Notes under the pieces: model-generated
Seen by the model: the letters and a program-made list of their open reading frames with translations, nothing else
What the model was told of the DNA's origin: nothing
Database searches by the model: none
Part shown: in pieces, positions 1 through 8,719 of the stretch
Layout: each line of letters opens with the position of its first letter
Position numbering within the stretch: position 1 is the stretch's first letter
Program-made: the position numbers and the translations under genes
Source: Gemmatimonadota bacterium
Lineage (GTDB): Bacteria; 4572-55; J002
Direction of reading: 5' to 3'
Assembly (NCBI GenBank): GCA_003697105.1
Contig: RFFQ01000024.1
Location: 1-18,463, forward strand
Length of the DNA: 18,463 nt

Positions 1-219
1 AAAGAACAGGATGAAACGATACCAAATCAGATCAAGCAACCGACACAAACACCAACCTTGAGATGGGTATTTCAACTCATGGAAGGCATCAATCGGGTCA
101 TCCTCAACATTGATGGTAACATTCAGGTTGTCATCGAAGGAGTCACTGAAATTAGAGAAAAGATTATTCGATTATTTGGACCGGAAGTCCTGAAAATATA
201 TCAACTGGAACCGACGTAA
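1..219 (+). CDS. IS1634-family transposase, C-terminal fragment (5' end outside window)
   Basis: Frame 1 is open from the first base to a TAA at 217-219, giving the last 72 residues of a protein that starts upstream of the window. The segment contains TLRWVFQLMEGIN at residues 20-32 and IIRLFGPEVLKIYQLEPT at the end. This pattern (TLRWVFQ..EGI, then I..LFG....YQ) is what I know from the extreme C-terminus of DDE transposases of the IS1634 family, downstream of the catalytic domain. The catalytic residues lie outside the window, so integrity cannot be judged. The family call rests on motif recall from a short tail; another IS4-superfamily group is the main alternative. Confidence 0.72.
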   Translation, partial: KEQDETIPNQIKQPTQTPTLRWVFQLMEGINRVILNIDGNIQVVIEGVTEIREKIIRLFGPEVLKIYQLEPT

Positions 220-299
220 CTACATGAGAAAATGAGCGCAAAGAAAAATCTATAAGCATAAATCATTTTTTGTCCTACGTAAACTGCTCAATGTGGGTT
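1..299 (+). mobile_element. Right part of an IS1634-like insertion sequence
   Basis: The transposase tail ends at 219. It is followed by about 60 bases of AT-rich sequence and then ACTGCTCAATGTGGGTT at about 282-298, which I suspect is the right terminal inverted repeat because it is GC-richer and sits at a plausible distance from the stop codon. The left end is outside the window, so neither the inverted repeat nor the target duplication can be confirmed. The boundary at 299 is inference. If correct, the element ends 23 bases before the -35 box of the next gene's promoter. Confidence 0.45.
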
Positions 300-321
300 C
301 TAAGCGGGTTTTTTATTTTAA

Positions 322-350
322 TTGACATCCTTTTTTAGATCGTGTATACT
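322..350 (+). promoter_or_regulatory. Sigma70-type promoter for the HhH/barrel gene
   Basis: A perfect -35 hexamer TTGACA lies at 322-327 and TATACT (5 of 6 to consensus) at 345-350, separated by exactly 17 bases. Transcription would begin near 357, leaving a 5' leader of about 45 bases before the ATG at 402. This promoter also argues against the longer in-frame start at 342, which lies inside the -10 region. Confidence 0.75.
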
Positions 351-401
351 CCCAGCACAAATCCGTTCTATTTCTCATTTGACAAGGATATACCTCAAAA
401 A

Positions 402-3053
402 ATGATACGGTTAATCGCTTTTTACGGAATCGCTTTCGGATTGCTCCTATTTTTATGCTTACCCGTGTTAGATGCCGCCGAAACCCCTCTCCTTGACCTC
501 AATCGTGCTTTAATTTCCGACATTGAGCAACTGCCGGGAGTCTCTCCAGAACTAGCTGAAGCTATTTTTTATCGCCGGGAGACCACCGGTTATTTTGAGA
601 GCATCTTTGACCTACGGAATGTGCCCGGCATGACTCCAGAGGTTTTCCTACAAATTCGCCCGCTCGTACGGATTGAAATCCCAGCAGACACGAATCAGGA
701 TGTCTTGGAAAAGATCGAGCGTTTACAATCCCGCCTTGCGGGTGAAGATGGTGTCCCTTCGGAAATGGCACTCGACCAATGGGAAGATTTGCTGATCGAC
801 CCCATGAATGTCAATGAAGCCACCATCGATGAATTGACCATGCTTGACAATGTTTCTCTGATTGATGCCGCCGCCATTGCCCGCCGAAAATGGGAGAAAA
901 GCCACATTCAGGATTCCCGCAGTTTGCGCCGCACGGCAGGCCTTAGCTATTACGGTTACCGCAATATGCGCGATTACCTGACCTATACCTCTCCGCCCGC
1001 CACCTTGACCTTTCACGGAAATTATCAGGTGCGCTGGCAAAGTGATAATCTTCTGCAAACCAGTTCCGATTTCGGTATTGAAAGCATGATCGAAGAGACC
1101 TACAACCGCTGGTGGGAGGTTTCGGAAACCAATCCCGGTTACATTGATCCAACAGAAACTACCCTCCGTGAAACCTTAGAAGCCGCCGGTTGGAGTAAAG
1201 CCAAAATTGATGCTTACCAAGACCAAATGTGGGCTTTATATAATGAACTGAACGGCTACCGTCCCAACGGGTCACTGATCCAAAAATTGCGGGGACGTTT
1301 AGGACAGCGGGTCAAATTTGGCTTTTTGACCAAAAAAGCACCGGGTGAGGAATCCTTTACGGCGTTGGTCAAAGGATATGCCAGTGTTCATGAACTATAC
1401 CTTCGCCCCAAATCCCGCGTGAATGATTTCCGTTACGGGATGGATAAACTGGTCGTCGGGAATTACCGGCTTGCCTTCGGACAAGGTTTGACCATGGACA
1501 ACACCGATGAGCAACGTGACCGCACTACAGACCGTACAACCGGTCTATTTGGGGATGCTTCTTCTATTGATGAATTTCAGTTGCGCGGGGCGGCGGGTCA
1601 ATTTTCGTGGGGACGGCTCCAATCCATCCTCTTTCTATCGCAGGTGGAACGGGATGCCGTGCCCAATTTCACCGATCCCACGGATCCGGATGATCCCTTG
1701 CGGAATACCGTCAACACCCTGATTGTCGCCTCACCAACCCCCTCTATGTTTGAAGACCAGGTGGAAGAGACCACAAGCGGAGGATATGTTCGGTTGGATT
1801 TAGGGCGGCTATGGAAATTCCCGATAGGTACCCGAATCGGATTTTTGAAGTATCAGAGCCATTACAACAAAGCCTTTGTCCCAGACCCGTACTCGCTTGA
1901 TATTCCGGACAGCCCTATCGGACAGGGCAGTAATGAACTGGAAGACCCCAATTACCTGAATCTGTGGAGCGGTAACACTCGCGAGGTACTCGGGGTCGAT
2001 TTTCAGACCGTCATCAGTGAGAATTATTCCCTAGAGGGCGAATTTTCCCATTTGCAGGGTGCGGAGGATGGCAATGCGGTGGTACTTAAAGCGCGCGCCG
2101 TTTATGATGATATTTATCTGTTGGCAATTTACCGCCGTACCGGCCTCGGTTACGATAATCCCTACAGCCGCCCGTTTAAGGAACAACGTAAATTTGATGA
2201 CACCCAGCTTGAACGCGAATATCGTTTGCTCAACCCGGTCACGAAAGTATTGGAAGATATGCCCTATGCCAAAGCCGAAGAGGGTATCTATTTGGAAACG
2301 CGCTACCAACTCTCGCGCTCTTTCACTATCACCAAAATGTATATCGATTTATGGAAAAACAGGGCATACGATCTGGCAAATCTGCGATTCCAAACGGAAT
2401 TGGAATATCGACCCATTTTTCCCTTGCGATTTCGTCTAAAATGGAAGCATCAGGAGAAACAGCGGGGGCGTCCCGTTGTACCAACCCGTTCGATAACGGA
2501 TGAATTAACCTTCCGGGTATTTTGTCTGATCACGGAGAACGATTTTTTCCAGATCGAAGCCTTCCATGCGCAAACAAATGTGACATCCTCCCCCACCATT
2601 GCCGGTGATCCCATTTGGGAGGATGGGGTATCCGACCCGACCTATATCGCCCGGGATGAACTTATCCAAGGACATATTATCGGGGCAACGTGGGAACGCA
2701 ACCTTTCACCCCGATTATCCGTTAAAGGCTGGTATGGGGTGTGGGGTGGCTTTAGCGGGGGCAGTGTTTGGCATTTTGAAGACATCGGGATTGACTTCTT
2801 GGATGGACGCGGTACCAAATATTATGTCACGATTTCAGACCGGCTCTCAGATCAAGTGCAGTTACGGCTTAAATTTCGGGCTAAACATTTAGAATACCCC
2901 CATACCAATCTGATCCATCAGGCAAATGAGGATGGAATCGCTACCGGTTCAGACCAATATCACTTTGCCAACGGCATGCCCATCCCATTCAGCCAATTTG
3001 AAGACCGTTTAGATGTCTATAGCGTGGATATCCGGTTTGATTACCGCTGGTAA
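402..3053 (+). CDS. Exported helix-hairpin-helix protein with predicted outer-membrane beta-barrel
   Basis: The product is 883 residues. I chose ATG 402 because it starts a clear signal peptide (MIRLIAFYGIAFGLLLFLCL, cleavage near residue 26, AA-E) and lies downstream of the promoter; AAGGA at 384-388 is a possible, somewhat distant ribosome site. Residues 30-91 hold a ComEA-like helix-hairpin-helix pair (LPGVSPELAEAI, VPGMTPEVFLQI). A weaker second unit lies at about 135-195 (NVNEATIDELTMLDNVS). The rest, from about 205 to the end, is rich in alternating aromatic/polar strands and ends in YSVDIRFDYRW, an aromatic C-terminus as in barrel proteins. GNYRLAFGQGL (353-363) resembles a motif I know from large HhH proteins of Bacteroidetes-like genomes. 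Function is unknown: HhH domains usually bind DNA non-specifically, so DNA capture at the surface is possible but is inference. It is flanked by its own promoter and terminator, so it is probably monocistronic. Confidence 0.8.
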   Translation: MIRLIAFYGIAFGLLLFLCLPVLDAAETPLLDLNRALISDIEQLPGVSPELAEAIFYRRETTGYFESIFDLRNVPGMTPEVFLQIRPLVRIEIPADTNQDVLEKIERLQSRLAGEDGVPSEMALDQWEDLLIDPMNVNEATIDELTMLDNVSLIDAAAIARRKWEKSHIQDSRSLRRTAGLSYYGYRNMRDYLTYTSPPATLTFHGNYQVRWQSDNLLQTSSDFGIESMIEETYNRWWEVSETNPGYIDPTETTLRETLEAAGWSKAKIDAYQDQMWALYNELNGYRPNGSLIQKLRGRLGQRVKFGFLTKKAPGEESFTALVKGYASVHELYLRPKSRVNDFRYGMDKLVVGNYRLAFGQGLTMDNTDEQRDRTTDRTTGLFGDASSIDEFQLRGAAGQFSWGRLQSILFLSQVERDAVPNFTDPTDPDDPLRNTVNTLIVASPTPSMFEDQVEETTSGGYVRLDLGRLWKFPIGTRIGFLKYQSHYNKAFVPDPYSLDIPDSPIGQGSNELEDPNYLNLWSGNTREVLGVDFQTVISENYSLEGEFSHLQGAEDGNAVVLKARAVYDDIYLLAIYRRTGLGYDNPYSRPFKEQRKFDDTQLEREYRLLNPVTKVLEDMPYAKAEEGIYLETRYQLSRSFTITKMYIDLWKNRAYDLANLRFQTELEYRPIFPLRFRLKWKHQEKQRGRPVVPTRSITDELTFRVFCLITENDFFQIEAFHAQTNVTSSPTIAGDPIWEDGVSDPTYIARDELIQGHIIGATWERNLSPRLSVKGWYGVWGGFSGGSVWHFEDIGIDFLDGRGTKYYVTISDRLSDQVQLRLKFRAKHLEYPHTNLIHQANEDGIATGSDQYHFANGMPIPFSQFEDRLDVYSVDIRFDYRW

Positions 3054-3086
3054 CCCGTTATTTCCCTTATATTTCAGAGATTATTG

Positions 3087-3118
3087 ATAGCCAATAGGAA
3101 GATCCTGTTGGCTATTTT
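3087..3118 (+). terminator. Rho-independent terminator after the HhH/barrel gene
   Basis: ATAGCCAATAGGA (3087-3099) pairs with TCCTGTTGGCTAT (3103-3115) to form a 13-bp stem with one U-G wobble and an AGA loop. The run TTTT follows at 3115-3118. The T-tract is short. The hairpin begins 33 bases after the stop codon and ends only 18 bases before the next start codon. Confidence 0.75.
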
Positions 3119-3136
3119 GTCAATTTGAGGTGGATG

Positions 3137-4225
3137 ATGAGTTCCATTATACCCCCGCCGCTTCAAGGTAACATTCGTGACCTCATTCGAGCGCCCCGGT
3201 TGGCATTTAACGCCAAAAAAGTGTGGCTCTTGGTGCCGGTTGTCCTTACCGGGTGGTTAATTTACACCGGCGCACTTTATGCCGGTTATGCCCTCAGCGG
3301 CGTTTCTATCCGGGAGGTATGGGATACCTTCGCATTTTTTCCGCCCCTCAGTCGTGGGTTGACCTCATGGGGGTGGGTAGTAGTGATTTCGGGTCTGGTC
3401 GTGGCACTTGTTCTCTTGCTCTTGGGATCAACTGGCATTGCCAAAATCACTGCCGAGCAGTTACGGGGTGATGATTTTTATCCCGTACGGGAAACGTGGC
3501 AATTTATTCGTGAGAATGCGACCCGGATTGTACTTTCCCCGCTTCTATTGATCCTTTTTTTCGGGATGTTGATTTTTGGAGCATGGCTTATTAGTTTTTT
3601 CGGCAGAATTCCGGGGATTGGTCCTCTGCTCCTCGCCCTGTTAACCATTCCGGCATATTTTTATGGAATGTTCACCTTGTTAATTGGTGCCGTAGCGGGC
3701 ATTGCCTTGATCTTTTCACCTGCAGTGACCGTTCTGACCACGGGGGATACCTTTGACGCCCTCTTTGACTATTTCTGGATTGGTGTGTACGAGTTAGGGC
3801 GGCTCTTGATCTATCTCCCCTATGCCCTATTGCTGGGGATGGGTGCGGCTCTCGGGTTGGGTGCGGTGAGTGTGCTGATTTTTACCTTGCTCGGCACCAT
3901 TGCCGTGGCAGTCAATGGGATTCCTCTACTGGAGATGATCGCGGCAGCACGCCACTATTTACCGCTGGAATTCCTCGGCCAGACCGTCTCATCCGGCGGT
4001 GGTTTTGCCGCATTTGTGATGGGGATGGGTTTTATCTTTACCGTTACCATCTGCGTTGCGTATGGCTGGACAACCTTCATCATCGCCACGTTGCTCTTTT
4101 TCAATGGAGTCTATTTCCGGCGTGAGGGGCAACATCAACTGCAATGGCAATGGATCGATGATGAACCGGAACCCGTTCAACCGGCGACCTCTACCGCCCC
4201 TGATGCGCCACCACCATCATCCTGA
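3137..4225 (+). CDS. Polytopic membrane protein of unknown function
   Basis: The product is 362 residues. ATG 3137 is preferred over ATG 3134 because the ribosome site GAGGT (3127-3131) then has a 5-base spacing. About seven to eight membrane segments are visible: roughly 29-51, 76-98, 130-152, two between 160 and 200, two between 215 and 265, and 300-325. The short N-terminus and a Pro/Ser-rich C-terminal tail (EPEPVQPATSTAPDAPPPSS) are hydrophilic. RIPGIGPLLLALL and FDALFDYFW resemble a widespread uncharacterised group of bacterial integral membrane proteins in which an amphipathic segment before a TM pair is conserved; I cannot name a function. The gene starts just behind a terminator, so it depends on read-through or an unseen promoter, and it is followed after 87 bases by another membrane-associated gene. 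Confidence 0.72.
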   Translation: MSSIIPPPLQGNIRDLIRAPRLAFNAKKVWLLVPVVLTGWLIYTGALYAGYALSGVSIREVWDTFAFFPPLSRGLTSWGWVVVISGLVVALVLLLLGSTGIAKITAEQLRGDDFYPVRETWQFIRENATRIVLSPLLLILFFGMLIFGAWLISFFGRIPGIGPLLLALLTIPAYFYGMFTLLIGAVAGIALIFSPAVTVLTTGDTFDALFDYFWIGVYELGRLLIYLPYALLLGMGAALGLGAVSVLIFTLLGTIAVAVNGIPLLEMIAAARHYLPLEFLGQTVSSGGGFAAFVMGMGFIFTVTICVAYGWTTFIIATLLFFNGVYFRREGQHQLQWQWIDDEPEPVQPATSTAPDAPPPSS

Positions 4226-4312
4226 TATTTTTGCTTGCGCTCTCCTTCGGGATCGGTTACTATTAATTCAAAATACGCTTTACTTTTTAGCAGGTTACAT
4301 CAGCGAGCCGCT

Positions 4313-6691
4313 ATGACTCAACGTACATTTATTGTCCTCTTTTTGATCTGGATTGGCTGGTTCCCTGCCACCGGGGAAGCGGCATTTCAGATTACCGCTC
4401 AGATCGGTTTTAGGGGGTATCATAAAGTGGATGAATGGACACCGGTGACCGTCTCCATCCAAAATGATGAAGCAGACCTGGAGGCGATCTTACGGATGTC
4501 CGCAACGGATTATAATAACAAAGAGACCGTCCGCTATGAAATGCCGGTGCATCTACCTGCCGGATCGGATAAACAGTTTCAAATGTACATGAAGTTTGAG
4601 CAGGTATCCTCGTATATTGACCCCAACTTGACCTGCAAACTCAATCAAAATATCCCGTATCAAGGGCAATTGACGGATCAGATCACCCTAAAACTATCAC
4701 AAAATCGCCGCTTAGAGTACACCGATTATCTGATCGTTGTTGTGGGTCAAAATGATTTGGGGTTAAGTGCCATCAGTGGCAAACTGGGTGACGGTGATGT
4801 TCGGGTGGTGACGGTCGATCCGGCAGAACTACCGGATCAATGGTACGGTTATAAAACCGCTGACCTCGTCATATTGGGCGATATTTCCGTTGCCTCATTT
4901 CCGTTAGCTCAGTTAGAAGCACTCAAAAAATGGGTTATCGCGGGCGGGCGGTTGCTTTTTTCTGGCGGGCAATACGCTTCTGTCTTTCGTGACCCGGCGT
5001 TGGCACCACTCCTGCCAGTAACCATCGGAACATTGCAGCGTTTGCCCCTTACGGAACTCCATTTGTTGCAAACGGTTTACCAGGCGCCATTTGTCGATTC
5101 CGCAGAATTTGTGACAGTTGCCTCCGGCACGCTTCGTCCACAAGCAACCGCGCGGCTGCGTCTGGGGGAATACCCTTTGCTGGCAACCATGCCTTTGGGA
5201 CAAGGGCAGACCACATTTTTGGCGGTAGATTTGGGTGCGCCGCCGTTGCTGGGTTGGGCTGGCACTAAGGAATTGGTTTTTAGCCTGTTGGATGTTCATG
5301 TTCAGGATTTTGGTTGGGGGTCTTCCCAACAGATGGTGCAAAAAATCAATAAAGCCCTCGCGAATATATCTGCCGTGGAACCCCCATCTTTCGGGTTTAT
5401 CGCATTTTTTCTCATCTTGTATGTTCTGATTGTGGGACCCGTCAATTATTTGGTGCTAAAACGACATCAAAAATTGGAATGGGCGTGGGTGACCATTCCC
5501 ATTATTGTGGTGGTGTTCAGTGGTGGCGCCTATCTGGTGGGTTATGCCTCCAAAGGGGGCGATTTGCTGCTGAAACAGTTCACCATAATTGCCGGCGAAG
5601 CTAACCAGCCGGAAGCTCGGGTACAGACCTATTTTAGCATGTTTTCCCCTAAAAAACAGCGTTACACCATCGCCGGTGTCGCACCAAGTACTCTCATCCA
5701 ACCATTTGATGAGCCATCCAGTTCTCGCCGCGGATCACCCGACGAAACGGGTCTTCTGATATACCAACAAAGCCCGGATCAGTTGCGGATTGACCCCGTC
5801 GAGATGTCCATGTGGAGCTTAAACCGGTTTGAAGCGGAAACGACCCTCCCGTTCGGTGACGGCATTCAGGCGATCGGTATTCGCTATGATGGGCATCATC
5901 TGAGCGGGACGCTGACCAATCGCACCCCCTACACCTTTGAAGCAAATTATCTGATTTTTGGAGGAAACATAATCGCCCTGAAACCGTTTAAAGCGGGTGA
6001 TGTGCTCCAGTTAAATATTGACGAAAATGCCATGCAGTCCTTTGATCATGTTCTGCCACTGCCGTTAATTTATCCCAGTACGGAGGTGTCGTTCTTTGAA
6101 GAGTTAATACTTCTCTCCAATGAAATACTGAAAACACACCATTCACGCACCTTATTGCCCAATGAGGCTCCGCTTTTGGAACCGCTTCAACCCATCTGGC
6201 TCGGTCTTGTGGAAGAACCCATCCCGGAAATGGCGATCCATCCGGCAAAACACCTGAAACAGAATAGCGGGGCACTAATGTTTATGCATCTCCCGTATCA
6301 GTTAAGCGGTAGTTTCACCTTGCCGCCCTATACGACGGCACTTACCGTCTCAGATTATGATGCGGCGCAATTTCATCTTAGCTCCAATGGAATTCTGTTG
6401 GAAAATGGCTTTTGTGAATTTACGGTGGCGTTGCCCCAACTACCGGATACCTTGACGGAGTTTAAATTCCAAACCGTAATTGCCGGAAAAAACACGCACC
6501 CGTCCAATTTGAGCGTGTATGATTGGCATAACCAAGAGTGGGTACCGTATGAGGTTGGCACCGGCAACCCGAACCGGTTCTTCCAGCCGCAGACCGGTAT
6601 GGCAAAACTAAAATTAGATAGCCGCCAGTTGATTGGAAATACGCTCGAAATCTCAGATATTCAGATCACGATTGAAGGAACGTGGGAGTAA
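4313..6691 (+). CDS. Membrane-anchored protein with glutamine-amidotransferase-like extracytoplasmic domain
   Basis: The product is 792 residues. ATG 4313 begins a signal peptide (MTQRTFIVLFLIWIGWF, cleavage near ATGEAA); an in-frame start at 4235 would bury it behind 26 polar residues. Residues 25-130 look like a beta-rich domain (GYHKVDEWTPVTVSIQN). Residues about 130-330 contain DLVILGDISV and LKKWVIAGGRLLFSGG, the pattern of class I glutamine-amidotransferase-like (flavodoxin-type) domains found beside BatA-like proteins; no catalytic Cys-His-Glu triad is evident. Two membrane helices follow (about 361-381, ILYVLIVGPVNYLVLKR, and 392-412), then a large beta-rich domain. The GPVNYLVLKR signature is common to such uncharacterised membrane proteins. 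No clear Shine-Dalgarno is present; a weak promoter-like pair (TTGCGC 4235, TACTAT 4258) lies upstream. The next gene starts 2 bases after the stop codon. Role unknown, probably envelope-related. Confidence 0.75.
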   Translation: MTQRTFIVLFLIWIGWFPATGEAAFQITAQIGFRGYHKVDEWTPVTVSIQNDEADLEAILRMSATDYNNKETVRYEMPVHLPAGSDKQFQMYMKFEQVSSYIDPNLTCKLNQNIPYQGQLTDQITLKLSQNRRLEYTDYLIVVVGQNDLGLSAISGKLGDGDVRVVTVDPAELPDQWYGYKTADLVILGDISVASFPLAQLEALKKWVIAGGRLLFSGGQYASVFRDPALAPLLPVTIGTLQRLPLTELHLLQTVYQAPFVDSAEFVTVASGTLRPQATARLRLGEYPLLATMPLGQGQTTFLAVDLGAPPLLGWAGTKELVFSLLDVHVQDFGWGSSQQMVQKINKALANISAVEPPSFGFIAFFLILYVLIVGPVNYLVLKRHQKLEWAWVTIPIIVVVFSGGAYLVGYASKGGDLLLKQFTIIAGEANQPEARVQTYFSMFSPKKQRYTIAGVAPSTLIQPFDEPSSSRRGSPDETGLLIYQQSPDQLRIDPVEMSMWSLNRFEAETTLPFGDGIQAIGIRYDGHHLSGTLTNRTPYTFEANYLIFGGNIIALKPFKAGDVLQLNIDENAMQSFDHVLPLPLIYPSTEVSFFEELILLSNEILKTHHSRTLLPNEAPLLEPLQPIWLGLVEEPIPEMAIHPAKHLKQNSGALMFMHLPYQLSGSFTLPPYTTALTVSDYDAAQFHLSSNGILLENGFCEFTVALPQLPDTLTEFKFQTVIAGKNTHPSNLSVYDWHNQEWVPYEVGTGNPNRFFQPQTGMAKLKLDSRQLIGNTLEISDIQITIEGTWE

Positions 6692-6692
6692 C

Positions 6693-7463
6693 ATGACACA
6701 TTACCAACGGGGTATGATGTACATCAGCCAAAATCGATTGCAAGATGCGGTGATCGAACTCGAAGCCGCCACCCGCGATGAGCCACATAATGCCGATATT
6801 TACTACAATTTAGGTGTGGTCTATCTCAATCTAAATCAGTTAGAAAAGGCGCTCAATGCGTTTATCCGGGCGTTGGATATCAACCCGGAGTATCTGAATG
6901 CCCACATCAATAAAGGCGTCGTTTACAGTTCATTAGGTGATCTCCATAAAGCGATTGAATGCTTTGAAGCCGCCATCAACATCGCGCCGGAGAGCGCCTT
7001 GGCGCATTATAATTTAGCACATTCGTTCCAACGGTTAGGGGAAATTGACCGGGCTATTGAAGAATATCGCCAAACGATCCGCCTTCAAGTCGATTTTGTC
7101 TCCGCTCATAATGAATTAGGGGTGTTGTATCGCCATAAAGGATTTGCAGATGCGGCGATGCTACACTTCAAAAAAGCCATTAAAATGGACCCCACCCATC
7201 GCGAGGCAACCATGAATCTGGCGGAAGCCTATTTCAAACGCGAGATGTACGAAGACTTGGAAATTTTGATGCTAAAAAGCTTAAAGCGGTTTCCCAATGA
7301 TGTGCGGACCCAATTCTGGATGGGCATCGCCTTGTTTGGGCTTAATCGACATGAAGAAGGGCAAGATTATCTGCGGCAGGCGTCTGCAATTGACCCCCTG
7401 TTTGTGAGTATTCAGTTGCAACGCCATGATGTACGGTTGCTGGTTCACGATGGAATGAAATAG
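6693..7463 (+). CDS. Tetratricopeptide-repeat protein
   Basis: The product is 256 residues and consists almost wholly of about seven 34-residue TPR units, beginning at roughly residues 2, 36, 70, 104, 138, 172 and 206. Typical signatures are visible, for example ADIYYNLGVVYLNLNQLEKA and LAHYNLAHSFQRLGEIDRA, with NPEY, APES and DPTH at the helix-B ends. There is no signal peptide or membrane segment, so it is expected in the cytoplasm as a protein-binding scaffold. ATG 6693 is preferred because GGGAG at 6684-6688 precedes it; a start at 6633 would overlap the previous gene by 59 bases. One base separates it from the upstream stop and two from the next start, so it is translationally coupled. 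The partner is unknown; the neighbours suggest an envelope role. Confidence 0.88.
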   Translation: MTHYQRGMMYISQNRLQDAVIELEAATRDEPHNADIYYNLGVVYLNLNQLEKALNAFIRALDINPEYLNAHINKGVVYSSLGDLHKAIECFEAAINIAPESALAHYNLAHSFQRLGEIDRAIEEYRQTIRLQVDFVSAHNELGVLYRHKGFADAAMLHFKKAIKMDPTHREATMNLAEAYFKREMYEDLEILMLKSLKRFPNDVRTQFWMGIALFGLNRHEEGQDYLRQASAIDPLFVSIQLQRHDVRLLVHDGMK

Positions 7464-7465
7464 GT

Positions 7466-8710
7466 GTGGGCGTGCTTCAAAAAAAGCAAAAAGTCGTGCC
7501 GCTTTCACAGCGGCGACAGCGTAAACAGGTCATACCGTGGATCGGATTGGGGTTGTTGCTGATTGTCTGCTCGGTCGTGGTTTCCTATGCTTATTTCAAG
7601 GATTCTCTTACCAATGTGACCCTCTTCAGCCGGGGGTCGAGCGGCATCGCTACCCCGGATTACGGGGTGGTGGTTTCAACCAGCCGTCCCGCTAGCTCGC
7701 TCGGGAAAGCGATTGACGACGCGTTGCTGAAGTTAGGCATCTCGGAAACCGACATCCATGTCACCCGGACGGAGCGTATCAACGGGGAAGTGAGTCAGGT
7801 GGTTATTCGTCGCTATGTGGATGTACCCCCCACCTACCCGCTGGCAATTTGCAATCTGGCAATCACCCGGGCTGTGGAAGCAAAAGGCGCCCGGGTAACC
7901 GAAGCCGTTGAGAAAGAGCGACCCACCGATGGCAGCCGGATGGTGCAAATGTCGATCAGCGAAGCCGGTATTCCGACGCACCAAGTGTTCCTGCGGGAAA
8001 AACGAGCGGCAATCCGTACCGCCCTAACCGTTCCCCGGGTGGAAAAACCGACCCCAATTGCCCTTATTATTGATGATTTTGGACCCTCACTCAATTCCTC
8101 TGCAGAAGCCTTTTTGCGTCTGAATCGACCGATCACCATCTCCATTTTACCCTATTTGCCGGCGTCCAAATCCATTGCCAAAATCGCGCATCGTGAACAT
8201 AAGGAAATTTTGTTGCATCTGCCCATGGAGCCGGATGATTTTCGCAAAAGTTACAACCAGCATGTGTTGCTTTCCGTAATGACCCCGGAACGCATCGCCG
8301 AAGAAATTCAAGCCGCCTTGAAGTACATTCCGTATGTAAAGGGTGTAAACAATCACATGGGTTCCAAATTGACGCGAGATGCCGCCGCGATGCGAGCCGT
8401 CATGTCCACCTTAAAGAAGGAACATAAATTTTTTATTGATAGTATGACCAGTTCCGAATCCATTGCCGCCCAGATCGCGCAGGAAATGGGTTTACCCACC
8501 GCGCGAAATCACTTATTTTTAGATGATGAGGTGGGGCTTGAAAATACCCAACGACGCTTAGTTGAATTAACCCAGATCGCCGCTAAACAGGGGAGTGCCA
8601 TCGGTATCGGGCATCCTCATCATAGTACCCTGCAAGCTATTCAAGAAATGATTCCCGTGCTGGAACGCAAGGGATACCAATTTGTGTTTGTCTCAGACTT
8701 GATCCATTAG
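7466..8710 (+). CDS. Divergent polysaccharide deacetylase (YibQ-type)
   Basis: The product is 414 residues from a GTG start; GTG 7472 is equally possible. A basic cytoplasmic tail (KKQKVVPLSQRRQRKQ) and one membrane helix (about 23-43) anchor it to the inner membrane, with the rest in the periplasm. Residues 60-190 form a poorly conserved region. Residues 196-414 match the divergent polysaccharide deacetylase family: ALIIDDFG (Asp203-Asp204), LLHLPMEP (His251), GVNNHMGS (His297), FFIDSMTS and AIGIGHPH (His383). These residues correspond to the metal-binding and catalytic positions of the NodB-like fold. The usual substrate is not established for this family; cell-wall or exopolysaccharide modification is the normal inference. 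The gene follows the TPR gene after 2 bases and precedes the next start by 9 bases. Confidence 0.88.
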   Translation: MGVLQKKQKVVPLSQRRQRKQVIPWIGLGLLLIVCSVVVSYAYFKDSLTNVTLFSRGSSGIATPDYGVVVSTSRPASSLGKAIDDALLKLGISETDIHVTRTERINGEVSQVVIRRYVDVPPTYPLAICNLAITRAVEAKGARVTEAVEKERPTDGSRMVQMSISEAGIPTHQVFLREKRAAIRTALTVPRVEKPTPIALIIDDFGPSLNSSAEAFLRLNRPITISILPYLPASKSIAKIAHREHKEILLHLPMEPDDFRKSYNQHVLLSVMTPERIAEEIQAALKYIPYVKGVNNHMGSKLTRDAAAMRAVMSTLKKEHKFFIDSMTSSESIAAQIAQEMGLPTARNHLFLDDEVGLENTQRRLVELTQIAAKQGSAIGIGHPHHSTLQAIQEMIPVLERKGYQFVFVSDLIH

Positions 8711-8719
8711 AGGTATTTT

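Noticed and set aside
283-316. A weak hairpin (CTGCT with AGCGG) followed by a T-run after the transposase
   Set aside because: The stem is only five pairs with a wobble and a bulge; it may be a relic terminator but cannot be supported.
342-401. A 20-codon upstream extension of the HhH/barrel gene
   Set aside because: It begins inside the -10 region of the promoter and puts polar residues before a clear signal peptide.
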